A stretch of DNA of 64,000 nt from Glycomyces sp. NRRL B-16210 (GCF_000719515.1 NZ_JOGR01000005.1:1-64000); one strand, 5' to 3'. Shown: positions 7,938 to 20,755, numbered from the stretch's first letter. A program made the numbers and translations. Notes: generated by a model not told the origin, from the sequence alone.

Positions 7938-7971
7938 GTGGTGCGGAGTGGAGTAAGGTGGGGCGCAATGG
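7938..7971 (+). promoter_or_regulatory. MraZ-binding box array of the dcw cluster
   Basis: Four cores, GTGG at 7938, 7948 and 7958 and ATGG at 7968, recur at exactly 10-bp steps, about 70 bp before the mraZ start. MraZ, a ring-shaped AbrB-type regulator, is known to bind direct repeats of this kind with one helical turn spacing and to repress its own operon. This array is therefore the expected autoregulatory site. Confidence 0.75.
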
Positions 7972-7990
7972 CGGGACTGGTGGCCCGTCA

Positions 7991-8011
7991 GCGCGGTCGG
8001 GGAGGCCGCGC
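7991..8011 (+). other. Hairpin in the mraZ 5' leader
   Basis: GCGCGGTC (7991-7998) can pair with GGCCGCGC (8004-8011), with one G-U pair and a GGGGA loop, between the box array and the mraZ ribosome binding site. A conserved actinobacterial leader structure (the mraW motif) is known upstream of these genes; I cannot confirm that this is it. Confidence 0.35.
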
Positions 8012-8039
8012 AGCCTGAGAGTCACGGGGGGTGGCGCCG

Positions 8040-8471
8040 ATGTTCCTCGGCACCCATACCCCGCGCCTGGACGACAAGGGCCGCGTCATCCTTCCCGCGA
8101 AGTTCAGGGAAGGGCTGGCGGAAGGGGTCGTGATCACCAAGGGCCAGGAGCGGTGCCTGTACGTGTTCCCCGAAGGGGAGTTCACGCGCATCGCCGAAGC
8201 ACTCCAGCAGGCCCCCATGTCCAGCAAGACCGCCCGCGCCTACAGCCGGGTGTTCTTCGCCTCCGCACACGACGAGACCCCCGACAAGCAGGGCCGCGTC
8301 ACCATCCCGCCCCGACTGCGCGAATACGCCGGCCTCGACCGCGACCTGGTCGTCATCGGCGCCTCGAACCGGGTCGAGATCTGGAACAGCGCTACCTGGG
8401 ACGAATACCTGGAGGCCTCCGAGGAGGCCTTCGCCGACATCGAAGAGGGCGACCTGCCCGAAGGACTGTAG
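8040..8471 (+). CDS. mraZ: Transcriptional regulator MraZ
   Basis: MraZ is the first gene of the division/cell-wall cluster and represses it by binding tandem 10-bp repeats. The 143-residue protein shows two SpoVT/AbrB-like half-domains: MFLGTHTPRLDDKGRVILP at the start and DKQGRVTIPPRLREYAGL near the middle. The start is the ATG with GGGGGG at the right distance. A GTG three codons upstream is in frame but less likely, since family members begin MFLGxHxPRLDDKG. Its probable own operator lies about 70 bp upstream. Confidence 0.95.
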   Translation: MFLGTHTPRLDDKGRVILPAKFREGLAEGVVITKGQERCLYVFPEGEFTRIAEALQQAPMSSKTARAYSRVFFASAHDETPDKQGRVTIPPRLREYAGLDRDLVVIGASNRVEIWNSATWDEYLEASEEAFADIEEGDLPEGL

Positions 8472-8488
8472 AGAAGGAGGTGAGCGAC

Positions 8489-9466
8489 ATGAACGCACCG
8501 AATGCACCGCACGTCCCCGTCATGCTCGACGAGGTCCTCGACCACCTCGCGCCCGCCGCGTCCCGGCCCGGCGCCGTGGCGGTCGACGCCACCCTCGGCG
8601 CCGGAGGCCACACCGAGGCCCTCCTGAACGCTCACCCCGACCTCACCGTCATCGGCGTCGACCGCGACCCCAGCGCCCTCGAACTCGCCTCCAAGCGCCT
8701 CGCCGGCTTCGGCGGCCGCTTCATCCCGGCCCGCGCCGTCTACGACGCGCTTCCCCAGGTGCTGGCGGACAACGGGTTCGAGTCGATGGACGCCGTCCTG
8801 TTCGACCTCGGCGTCTCCTCGATGCAGCTCGACCAGGCCGACCGCGGCTTCGCCTACAGCCAGGACGCCCGCCTCGACATGCGGATGAACCCCGACGACG
8901 ACCTCACCGCCGAGACCGTCGTCAACACCTACGAGCCGGGAGCGCTGGTGCGCCTCCTGCGCGAGTACGGCGAGGAGAAGTTCGCCACCCGCGTCGTCAG
9001 CGCCATCGTCGACGCCCGCGCCAAGGCCCCGATCACCTCCAGCAGCGCCCTGGCCGACCTGGTCCGCAACGCGATCCCGGCCGCGGCCCGCCGCACCGGC
9101 GGCAACCCCGCCAAGCGGACCTTCCAGGCCCTGCGCATCGAGGTCAACGGCGAACTCGTCACCTGGGAGCGGGCCCTGCCCGCCGCCCTCGACCGCCTCT
9201 CCCAAGGCGGGCGCGTGGTCGTCATGTCCTACCACTCGCTCGAAGACCGCATCACCAAGCAGGAGCTGGCCCGCAGGGCCGTCTCCACCAGCCCGGCCGG
9301 CCTCCCCGTCGACCTCCCCGGAACCGAACCGACCTTTCGACTCCTCACGAAGAAGGCCCAGCAACCGACTCAGACCGAACTCGACCGGAATCCGCGATCG
9401 GCGCCCGCCCGGCTCCGTGCGGCCGAACGCATCAGACCGTCCACAGGAGCAGGAGGCGCACCATGA
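8489..9466 (+). CDS. rsmH: 16S rRNA (cytosine-1402-N4)-methyltransferase RsmH
   Basis: RsmH (MraW) transfers a methyl group from S-adenosylmethionine to N4 of C1402 in the decoding centre of 16S rRNA. The 325-residue protein begins with HVPVMLDEVLDHL, has the SAM loop DATLGAGGHTEALL, and carries the family motifs DLGVSSMQLDQADRGF and SYHSLEDRITK. A near-perfect ribosome binding site (GAAGGAGGTGA) precedes the ATG and follows the mraZ stop by a few bases. Its stop overlaps the next start (ATGA), so translation is probably coupled. Confidence 0.96.
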   Translation: MNAPNAPHVPVMLDEVLDHLAPAASRPGAVAVDATLGAGGHTEALLNAHPDLTVIGVDRDPSALELASKRLAGFGGRFIPARAVYDALPQVLADNGFESMDAVLFDLGVSSMQLDQADRGFAYSQDARLDMRMNPDDDLTAETVVNTYEPGALVRLLREYGEEKFATRVVSAIVDARAKAPITSSSALADLVRNAIPAAARRTGGNPAKRTFQALRIEVNGELVTWERALPAALDRLSQGGRVVVMSYHSLEDRITKQELARRAVSTSPAGLPVDLPGTEPTFRLLTKKAQQPTQTELDRNPRSAPARLRAAERIRPSTGAGGAP

Positions 9467-10032
9467 GCGACCAGCCCTACCGCCGGCCGCAGGCCGACCC
9501 CGAGGAGATCATCAAGGCCGCCCGCCGCCGGGCCCGCGCCGCGTCCTCGCGGCGACGGTCCCTGGTCGGCGAGGCGTCCGAGGCTCCCGTGTTCGACGGG
9601 AACCTCGCGATGCAGCCCGCCCCGGTCGAAGCGCCCGTCGAGACCCCGGTCGAGAGCCCGGCCTCGCCGCAGCGCGAGACCGTCGTGCTCCCGCGCACCC
9701 GGCCGACCGCGAAGCCGGCCCCCGAGCCGGTCGACGTGCCGCGCCCCGCCTTCGTCGGCGGGATCGCGGCCCTGGTCGTCGCCGGGATCGTCGGACTCCT
9801 GCTGCTCAACACGGTCATCAACGAGGACGCGTACCACCTCCAGGAACTGCGGGGCAACGCGTCCGAACTCGACCAGACCGAGCAGGCGCTGGCCGACGAG
9901 CTGACGAACCTCAACTCGCCCAACAGCCTCGCGGCCGAGGCCGAGCGGTTCGGCATGGAGCGGCCCGACACGGTGACCTACCTGTACCTGCCCGGCGGCG
10001 AGACCGTCGAGATGCCCTGGAGCAACGATTAG
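9463..10032 (+). CDS. FtsL-like septum protein
   Basis: The 189-residue protein has a long charged, proline-rich cytoplasmic segment (about 1-95), one membrane helix (about 96-116, FVGGIAALVVAGIVGLLLL) and a short extracytoplasmic part with a leucine-zipper-like segment, EQALADELTNLNSPNSLAAEAERFGM. Topology, position between rsmH and ftsI, and the final RFGM motif fit FtsL, the small bitopic partner of FtsB/FtsQ that positions FtsI at the septum. FtsL sequences diverge fast, so the call rests on context. The cytoplasmic tail is longer than in model FtsL. Confidence 0.8.
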   Translation: MSDQPYRRPQADPEEIIKAARRRARAASSRRRSLVGEASEAPVFDGNLAMQPAPVEAPVETPVESPASPQRETVVLPRTRPTAKPAPEPVDVPRPAFVGGIAALVVAGIVGLLLLNTVINEDAYHLQELRGNASELDQTEQALADELTNLNSPNSLAAEAERFGMERPDTVTYLYLPGGETVEMPWSND

Positions 10033-10041
10033 AGGACGTCG

Positions 10042-12264
10042 ATGACCGAATCGGATCCCCGTCGACGGCGTGACCCCTCCTCGATCAGCCGGGCCCGTCG
10101 CTACACGCCTCGCGGACGCACCGTCCGCGAGGCGGCTTCGGCCTCGTCGGAGGACAACCGGGCCAGGGAGAACGGGGCGCGCGACCGCGAGGCCGCGCGC
10201 CGCGAGCGCAACCGCGCGGCCGAGACCGGCCCCGCGCAGCAGGACGAGGCCGCCGACCTCGCGGCGAAGCGACGCCGCGAGGCGGCGGCCCGCTCCCGCG
10301 AGCGCCGCCAGCGGGACACCGGCACGGTCCCCGACGAGCCCCGCACCCCGCGACCGGCCTCCCGCGCCGCCGCGACCCGCCGCGGCGCCGCCAAGTCCGA
10401 ACCGCTGCGCCGCAACGGCACCGCGCGCCCGACCGCGCCGAGACGCACCGGCACCGTCGGCGCGCAGCGCCGCGGCGCCAAGCCCACCGGACCGGTCCCG
10501 GTCCGCCCGCTGCCGCGCCTGCCCAAGCTCGGCCGCCCCGCGCGGCGGCTGCGCATGGCCTCGGCCTTCGTCATGATCCTGCTGGTGGTCTCGGGGACGC
10601 GCCTGATCCAGTTGCAGGTCACCGATTCGGCCGTCTACGCCGCCGAGGCGATGAACCAGCGCCTGACCACCGAGCCGCTCCCGGCCGAGCGCGGGGCGAT
10701 CCTCGACCGCAACGGGAACCGGCTCGCCTACTCCGTCGAGTCCAACTACATCGCCGTCGACCCCGTCCTGCTCAAAGGGGACCCCGCCGAGCTCGCCGCC
10801 CGCCTGGCCTCCCTGCTGGGCCGCACGGCCTCCGAACTGGAGCCGCTCCTGGCGACCGACGAGACCGCGCAGGGCGACCCCATCCGCTTCGCGTACCTCC
10901 AGCGGGGCGTGAACCTCTCGATCGGCGACCAGATCCGCGAGATGGAGGACCCGGGCCTCATCATCGGCAACGACGAGCGCCGCGTGGTCCCCGGACACGA
11001 CCTGGCCGCCAACGTCATCGGCTTCACCGGCCAGGAGGGCACCGGCCTCGGCGGCCTGGAGGCCGCCTACGACGACTGGCTGCGCGGCACCGACGGCGAG
11101 GTCTCCTACGAGCGCAGCCAGCAGTCCGGCCTGCCGATCCCCGGCGCCTTCTACCGCGAGGAGGAGGCTATCCCGGGCAAGGACATCCAGCTCACCCTCG
11201 ACGCCGACGTCCAGTACCAGGTGCAGCGGATCCTGGAGGCCACCGTCACCGAGCACGACGCCGAGTTCGGCTCGGCGCTGGTGATGGAGGTCGGCTCGGG
11301 CGAGATGCTCGCGATGGCCTCCACCCCGACCTACGACGCGGCCAACCCGTTCGCGGTGGACGACGAGGAGGCCTACCGCGACTACGCCACGCAGGCCACA
11401 GTGGACCCCGGCTCGATCCACAAGGCGATCGTCTTCGCTGCGGCGCTCGAAGAGGGCTGCATCGAGGCCGACGGCACGATGGCGGTGTCGCAGTCGATCA
11501 ACAAGGGCGGCGAGCAGTACACCGACGGCTACCACCACGGCGACGCGGTCCTGAGCCTGGCCGGGATCATCGCGCAGTCCTCGAACGTGGGCACCATCCA
11601 GCTCGCCGACTGCATCGGCAAGGAGAAGCTCTACGAGTACCAGCTGGCCTTCGGGCTCGGCGAGCCCTCGGGCGTCGGCATCGCCGGCGAGGCCGCGGGC
11701 ATCCTCCAGCCGCCGGAGCAGTGGTCGGGCACCTCGTACGGTTCGGTCCCGATCGGCCACGAGGGCACCGCGACGATCATGCAGATGGCCGCCGTCTACG
11801 CGGCGATCGCCAACGACGGCGTGTACGTCCAGCCCTCCCTCGTCTCCCACAAGATCGACGCCGACGGCGAGGTGGTCGCGAACGATCAGGAGCAGGAGAC
11901 GCGCCGCGTGGTCTCCACCGAGACCGCCCAGGACCTCCAGTACCTCCTCCAGGCGCCCATCGTCGACGAGACCGGCACCGGACGGGGCGCCCAGTTGGAG
12001 AACTACCACCTCGCCGGGAAGACCGGCACGGGCGGACTGGTCGTCGACGGCGAGTACGCGCCGGGCAACGTGACCTCGTTCGTGGGATTCGCCCCGGCGG
12101 AGGACCCGCAGTACGTGGTGGCGGTGAGCGTGTACGTCCCCGACGGGGGCGGCGGCGGCTCGACCACCGGCCAGGCGTTCAAGGAGATCAACGAGTTCGC
12201 GTTGGGGTACTTCGGGGTTCGCCCCGCGGCCGAGCCGCCCCCGGTCTTCGACGTGTGGGGCTAG
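10042..12264 (+). CDS. ftsI: Peptidoglycan transpeptidase FtsI (class B PBP)
   Basis: FtsI (PBP3) cross-links septal peptidoglycan at the division site. The 740-residue protein has an unusually long N-terminal cytoplasmic tail of about 170 residues rich in Arg and Ala, one membrane helix (about 172-187), a PBP dimerisation domain, and a transpeptidase domain. The transpeptidase has all three active-site motifs: S458-I-H-K461 (nucleophile S458 in VDPGSIHK), SSN at 513-515 and KTG at 660-662. It follows the FtsL-like gene by 9 bp. In most actinobacteria murE comes next, but here the cluster ends. The basic tail may contact division partners or nucleic acid; that is inference. Confidence 0.95.
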   Translation: MTESDPRRRRDPSSISRARRYTPRGRTVREAASASSEDNRARENGARDREAARRERNRAAETGPAQQDEAADLAAKRRREAAARSRERRQRDTGTVPDEPRTPRPASRAAATRRGAAKSEPLRRNGTARPTAPRRTGTVGAQRRGAKPTGPVPVRPLPRLPKLGRPARRLRMASAFVMILLVVSGTRLIQLQVTDSAVYAAEAMNQRLTTEPLPAERGAILDRNGNRLAYSVESNYIAVDPVLLKGDPAELAARLASLLGRTASELEPLLATDETAQGDPIRFAYLQRGVNLSIGDQIREMEDPGLIIGNDERRVVPGHDLAANVIGFTGQEGTGLGGLEAAYDDWLRGTDGEVSYERSQQSGLPIPGAFYREEEAIPGKDIQLTLDADVQYQVQRILEATVTEHDAEFGSALVMEVGSGEMLAMASTPTYDAANPFAVDDEEAYRDYATQATVDPGSIHKAIVFAAALEEGCIEADGTMAVSQSINKGGEQYTDGYHHGDAVLSLAGIIAQSSNVGTIQLADCIGKEKLYEYQLAFGLGEPSGVGIAGEAAGILQPPEQWSGTSYGSVPIGHEGTATIMQMAAVYAAIANDGVYVQPSLVSHKIDADGEVVANDQEQETRRVVSTETAQDLQYLLQAPIVDETGTGRGAQLENYHLAGKTGTGGLVVDGEYAPGNVTSFVGFAPAEDPQYVVAVSVYVPDGGGGGSTTGQAFKEINEFALGYFGVRPAAEPPPVFDVWG

Positions 12265-12375
12265 GGGGTGTCCGGCGCGGGCGTGACGCTTCTCCGAAGT
12301 TCTCCCCGAGGGGGAATCGGGGGTCGGCCCCGGGCGTTAGCATCGAAGGCGTCAAGGAAGAAGGAGCCGATTGTT

Positions 12376-13290
12376 TTGAACGTTGACCCTTGGGCACTGT
12401 GTGAAGTCCTCGCCGAGCCCCCGGAGGCGCGGGGTGCGGTGCTGCTGCACTTCCTCGACGGGTTCATGGACGCGGGCCAGGCAGGGCGCGGGGTCGTCGA
12501 CCACCTGTTCAAGACCTGCGAGCACACGCCGATCGCGTCCTTCGACGTCGATCAGCTCATCGACTACCGGTCCCGGCGGCCGAACCTGACCTTCTCGATC
12601 GACCGCTGGTCCGACTTCGAAGCCCCGCAACTGGTGGTCTACCTCATGCGCGACGCCTCCGAGCGGCCGTTCCTGCTCATGACCGGACCCGAGCCCGACT
12701 TCGCCTGGGAGCGGTTCGTGGACTCGGTCGAGGACCTCATCGAGCACTGGCACGTCCCGCTCACCCTGGGCTTCCAGGGCATCCCCATGGGCGTCCCGCA
12801 CACCCGCTCGCTCGGCATGACCGTGCACGCCACCCGCCCCGAACTCGTCTTCGACAACCGCCCGGTGTTCAACGAGGTCACCGTGCCCGGCAACGCCGCC
12901 GGACTGCTGGAGTACCGCCTCGGGGAGTCCGGGCGCGACGCGATCGGCCTGTCGGTCCACGTGCCGCACTACGTCATGCAGATGACCTACCCGGCCGCCA
13001 CGATCAGGCTGCTCGACGGCATCCGCGAGGCCACCGGCCTCGACCTGCCCTCCGACGAGGAACTCGAACTCGAACGCGGACAGGTGGACTCGGACATCGC
13101 CGAGCAGGTCGCCGAGTCCGACGAGGTCGCCGACGTGGTGAAGACCCTTGAGGAGCAGTACGACTCGTTCGCCGAGGCCGCCGAGGCCGACGAGATGCTC
13201 CAGGACGGACGGATGCCCACCGCCGACGAACTCGGCGCGGCCTTCGAGACCTTCCTGGCCGAGCGCCAACGAGGCGAGGACGACAAGTAA
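12376..13290 (+). CDS. PAC2 family protein (proteasome assembly chaperone-like)
   Basis: The 304-residue protein matches the actinobacterial PAC2/DUF75 family: LLHFLDGFMDAGQAG near the N-terminus, then LTFSIDRW, LLMTGPEPDFAWERF and GIPMGVPHTR. Homologues in archaea and eukaryotes chaperone 20S proteasome assembly; the bacterial role is unproven. The C-terminal 60 residues are acidic and probably helical. I choose a TTG start because AAGGAG lies nine bases before it and the upstream in-frame codons look non-coding. Its position directly behind ftsI is unusual. A strong terminator follows. Confidence 0.78.
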   Translation: MNVDPWALCEVLAEPPEARGAVLLHFLDGFMDAGQAGRGVVDHLFKTCEHTPIASFDVDQLIDYRSRRPNLTFSIDRWSDFEAPQLVVYLMRDASERPFLLMTGPEPDFAWERFVDSVEDLIEHWHVPLTLGFQGIPMGVPHTRSLGMTVHATRPELVFDNRPVFNEVTVPGNAAGLLEYRLGESGRDAIGLSVHVPHYVMQMTYPAATIRLLDGIREATGLDLPSDEELELERGQVDSDIAEQVAESDEVADVVKTLEEQYDSFAEAAEADEMLQDGRMPTADELGAAFETFLAERQRGEDDK

Positions 13291-13298
13291 ACCGACCG

Positions 13299-13333
13299 AA
13301 AAGCGGGCCCGGCCATCGGCCGGGCCCGCTTTT
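13299..13333. terminator. Bidirectional terminator between the PAC2 gene and typA
   Basis: A 16-bp perfect stem, with left arm AAAAGCGGGCCCGGCC, encloses a three-base loop. It has A and T runs on its flanks, so it can stop transcription from both convergent genes. Confidence 0.9.
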
Positions 13334-13344
13334 CCCTTGCGGCG

Positions 13345-15216
<1,872 letters not shown>

Positions 15217-15223
15217 GACGACC

Positions 15224-15229
15224 ATTGTC
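15224..15229 (-). promoter_or_regulatory. -10-like hexamer of typA
   Basis: The minus-strand hexamer GACAAT ends seven bases before the GTG chosen for typA. It would support a leaderless transcript and would exclude the upstream ATG, which it overlaps. Confidence 0.3.
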
Positions 15230-15370
15230 GCTTAAGCAGATGTCGGGCCCGAAGTCAACCCCGGTGATCGCCGACACCTCGCCCATACGGCTCCGCGGGC
15301 GTTCGCCGCGGCCGGCCTCCACGAACTGGGGAAGAATGCTCACATTACGGCTTTCCATGAAGGATTATCC

Positions 15371-15388
15371 GGCAGTGCATAAACTGCC
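15371..15388 (+). other. Small inverted repeat before the glucosaminidase gene
   Basis: GGCAGT and ACTGCC flank a six-base AT-rich loop, ending five bases before the ATG. A TAAACT hexamer spans the loop and right arm. It may be an operator over a -10 element. No Shine-Dalgarno is visible. Confidence 0.3.
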
Positions 15389-15393
15389 GTGTT

Positions 15394-16488
15394 ATGGGCG
15401 TATTCCGTGTATTCATCCGATTCGTAATGGTTCTCGCGCTCGCCGCCGGAGCCGTTCTCGTCGTCGCGCTCCCCGCTCAGGCCGCCGTCACCGGCGCGAC
15501 CGTGAGCACCGCCTCAGGACCGCTCAACGTCCGGTCCGGGCCCGCCACCGACCAGAAGGTCGTCGCCAGTCTCAATCGGGGCGCCGCCGTCTCGGTCGTC
15601 TGCAAGGTCCGCGGCGAGCACGTCAGCGGCCACGTGCGCAATTCCTCGACGTGGCTGCGCCTCGGCGCCGACCGCTGGATCGCCGACGCCTACGTCGCCT
15701 GGAGCCCCGCCAGGAACGTCCCCTGGTGCACCGCCTCCGGCAAGGAGGCCACCGGCGCGAAGGTCGCCACCGCCGGCGGCGAGCTCAACGTCCGCGCCGC
15801 CGCGAAGTCCTCCAGCGACCGCAGGGGCGCCTACCCCAACGGCACCGCCGTCGCCGTCGAATGCCAGGTCTGGGGCCAGCAGGTCGACGGCACCGCCGGC
15901 AAGACCGGCGTCTGGTACAAGATCGGCGACAAGCGCTACGTCTCGGCCGCCTACATCAAGTGGAGCAAGGGCCAGCCGTGGCTGCCGTGGTGCGGCCAGG
16001 ACCCGCCCACCATCCCGCGCGGCGGCAACGCCGGGTTCATCAAGGCCCAGGCGCCCGCCGCCAAGGCCAGCGACAAGGCCACCGGCGTCCCCGCCTCGGT
16101 GACCCTCGCGCAGGCGATCCTCGAGACCGGCTGGGGCCGGGGCGCGCTGGCGCGCGAGGACCACAACCTGTTCGGCATGAAGTGCTTCGGCTCGCCCGGC
16201 GCCCACGCGGTCGGCTGCCGCGACTACGCCACGTTCGAGTGCAGCCCCACCGCCGGGTGCTTCGACATCAAGGCCACCTTCCGCGCCTACGGCAGCGTCG
16301 CCGACTCCTACCGCGACCACGGGGACCTGCTCGCGAACTGGTCGCGCTACGCCACGGCGATGAAGCACGCCGACGATCCCAAGCGCTTCGCCAAGGAGAT
16401 CCAGAAGGCCGGCTACGCGACCGACCCGAAGTACGCCGACAAGCTCATCGGGATCATGGACCAGTACAACCTGTACCAGTACGACTAG
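15394..16488 (+). CDS. Secreted SH3-like/glucosaminidase cell-wall hydrolase
   Basis: The 364-residue protein begins with a signal peptide (about 1-31, ending LPAQAAV). Two SH3-like repeats follow (about 34-112 and 122-196), each with an LNVR motif and ending in PWC; these probably bind the wall. The C-terminal 155 residues are an FlgJ/LytG-type glucosaminidase (glycosaminidase, GH73-like) domain; the probable catalytic glutamate is in LAQAILETGWGRG. Several cysteine pairs suggest disulfides after export. It likely cleaves peptidoglycan glycan strands during growth or lysis. It stands alone, convergent with nothing, and is followed by a hairpin. Confidence 0.85.
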   Translation: MGVFRVFIRFVMVLALAAGAVLVVALPAQAAVTGATVSTASGPLNVRSGPATDQKVVASLNRGAAVSVVCKVRGEHVSGHVRNSSTWLRLGADRWIADAYVAWSPARNVPWCTASGKEATGAKVATAGGELNVRAAAKSSSDRRGAYPNGTAVAVECQVWGQQVDGTAGKTGVWYKIGDKRYVSAAYIKWSKGQPWLPWCGQDPPTIPRGGNAGFIKAQAPAAKASDKATGVPASVTLAQAILETGWGRGALAREDHNLFGMKCFGSPGAHAVGCRDYATFECSPTAGCFDIKATFRAYGSVADSYRDHGDLLANWSRYATAMKHADDPKRFAKEIQKAGYATDPKYADKLIGIMDQYNLYQYD

Positions 16489-16527
16489 TCGCACCGACCG
16501 CGCCACTCCTGCGGCCGGCATGCGGGC

Positions 16528-16565
16528 GGGACGCGCGCCGAGACGACCGTCTCGGCCCGCGTCCC
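16528..16565 (+). terminator. Hairpin after the glucosaminidase gene
   Basis: Two stacked eight-base stems (GGGACGCG with CGCGTCCC, GCCGAGAC with GTCTCGGC), separated by a C-C mismatch, surround a GACC loop. There is no T run, so it is a hairpin-only terminator candidate. Confidence 0.6.
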
Positions 16566-16692
16566 GTCTGCGTGAAAGTTGAGTTAAAGGTCACAGTCGC
16601 CTCGGAATCCGCAGTACACGGCGGGGTAGCCTCGACAGGCGGCCCGGTGCAGCGGCACTGTCGAACAGCGGGCCTCCCGGAACTGTCGGACC

Positions 16693-16705
16693 CTAACGTT
16701 AGATT
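16693..16705 (+). promoter_or_regulatory. uvrA -10 region with CTAACGTTAG palindrome
   Basis: TAGATT (16700-16705) ends six bases before the uvrA GTG, the geometry of a leaderless transcript. A perfect 10-bp palindrome, CTAACGTTAG, overlaps its left end and could be an operator. No LexA box of the actinobacterial type was found; a nearby TCGAAC half-site has no partner. Confidence 0.45.
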
Positions 16706-16711
16706 TCCACC

Positions 16712-19684
<2,973 letters not shown>

Positions 19685-19696
19685 GCGAGACGAACG

Positions 19697-19740
19697 AACG
19701 GGAGCGACGCGGCCGATTCCGGCCGCGTCGCTCCCGTTTT
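19697..19740 (+). terminator. Rho-independent terminator of uvrA
   Basis: A 19-bp perfect stem, starting AACGGGAGCGACGCGGCC, encloses an ATTC loop and is followed by TTTT. Confidence 0.92.
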
Positions 19741-19802
19741 CGGTCCCGTGGCGATGCGACCATGCCCGGAGGTCCAAGGGCGGCACGGGTATCGGGGGAG
19801 CG

Positions 19803-20420
19803 GTGTACGAAGGCGCGCAATTCGCTGGGCTGCTGCTCGCGAGCGCGGCCGCCGCGCTGCTGGCCGCTCCGGGACTGCGGCGCACGGTCGAAGCGGCGAC
19901 CGCCCGGCGACCCGACGCGCTCCCCATCGCGGCGGTGAGTGTCGCCGTGGCGTTGCTGATCGCCTGGCGCGCAGAGGGAGCGCTGCACGCGCTCGCGCTG
20001 GCGGCGGTGGGGGCGACGGGCATCGCGGCGGGCTGGATCGACGCCTACGAGCGGCGACTGCCGGACGTGCTGGTGCTGCCGGTCTACCCGGTGGTCGCGG
20101 CGCTGCTGCTGGGGACCGGCGACGCGGACGCGATGCTGAGGGCCGCCGCTTGCGCGGCGGCGGGGATGGCGCTGTACGGGATCGGTTGCGCGGCAGGGCA
20201 GGTCGGCTTCGGCGACGTGAAGCTCGCGGGACTGCTCGGCCTGGTGCTGGGCTGGGCGAGCTGGCAGGCGGCGGTGGTCGCACTGGCGGCGACGGTGCTG
20301 ATAGGCGGGGGACAGGCGGCGGTGGTGATGGCGATGGGCCGCAGGCACTTCCCGTATGGACCCGCGATGCTGGCCGGGGCGGCCGCCGCGTTGGCGGTCA
20401 CGCCGTGGATCCGGAACTGA
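19803..20420 (+). CDS. A24 family prepilin peptidase
   Basis: The 205-residue polytopic protein has about six hydrophobic segments and the two aspartates of A24 aspartic peptidases, in GWIDAYERRLPD and in GFGDVKLAGLLGL (the GxGD signature). It lacks the N-terminal methylase domain, like the short prepilin peptidases that process Tad/Flp or competence pseudopilins. No pilin gene is near, so its substrate is elsewhere. A GGGGGAG ribosome binding site supports the GTG start. The last 33 codons are followed by two degenerate tandem copies of themselves. Confidence 0.82.
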   Translation: MYEGAQFAGLLLASAAAALLAAPGLRRTVEAATARRPDALPIAAVSVAVALLIAWRAEGALHALALAAVGATGIAAGWIDAYERRLPDVLVLPVYPVVAALLLGTGDADAMLRAAACAAAGMALYGIGCAAGQVGFGDVKLAGLLGLVLGWASWQAAVVALAATVLIGGGQAAVVMAMGRRHFPYGPAMLAGAAAALAVTPWIRN

Positions 20421-20711
20421 GCACCGCAGACGGCCGGACCGGGGCAATCGGCGATCGTGATCGCTACGGGCCGCAGGCACTTCCCGTACGGTCCGGCAAT
20501 GCCGGCCGGTGCTGCCGCAGCGCTCGCGGTGACGCCTTGGCTTCAGACCTGACCACCGTCGACGGCCGGATCGTGGGGGACCGGCGGCGATCGTGATCGC
20601 TTCGGGCCGCAAGCACTTCCCATTCGGCCCGGCGATGCCGGCTGGTGCCGCCGTCGCACTCGCCGCCACGTCCTGGCTTCAGGCCTCACCACCTTCAGCG
20701 GCCCGACGACC
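20322..20711 (+). repeat. Three tandem copies of the A24 gene 3' end, decaying
   Basis: Copy 1 is the true gene end (20322-20420). Copies 2 (20454-20552) and 3 (from 20590) lie at offsets of 132 and 136 bp. Read in register they encode the same stretch: GRRHFPYGPAM in the gene, GRRHFPYGPAM in copy 2 and GRKHFPFGPAM in copy 3. Copy 2 keeps the stop codon and copy 3 has lost it. The post-stop spacer is repeated too. Neither copy has a start, so they are gene-end fragments, not genes. This repeat fills most of the gap before the small secreted protein gene. Confidence 0.85.
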
Positions 20712-20749
20712 GTTTTTCTGATTCTCTCTTCTCGACACTCACGCGACGT

Positions 20750-20755
20750 TATATT
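20750..20755 (+). promoter_or_regulatory. Possible -10 of the small secreted protein gene
   Basis: TATATT stands out in GC-rich DNA about 56 bp before the chosen start. No good -35 is seen at 17-18 bp. Confidence 0.35.

Noticed and set aside
7579..8025. Minus-strand ORFs of 100-148 codons upstream of mraZ
   Set aside because: Arg/Gly-rich frames without ribosome binding sites, overlapping the MraZ box array; treated as non-coding.
9370..12009. An 879-codon minus-strand frame opposite ftsL-like and ftsI
   Set aside because: Low-complexity shadow of the plus-strand dcw genes; no recognisable domain.
15230..15393. c-di-AMP (ydaO-type) riboswitch before the glucosaminidase gene
   Set aside because: Such switches are common before wall hydrolases in actinobacteria, but the conserved segments are absent here.
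16661..16670. LexA half-site TCGAACAGCG upstream of uvrA
   Set aside because: The second half (GTTCGA) is missing, so it is not a usable SOS box.
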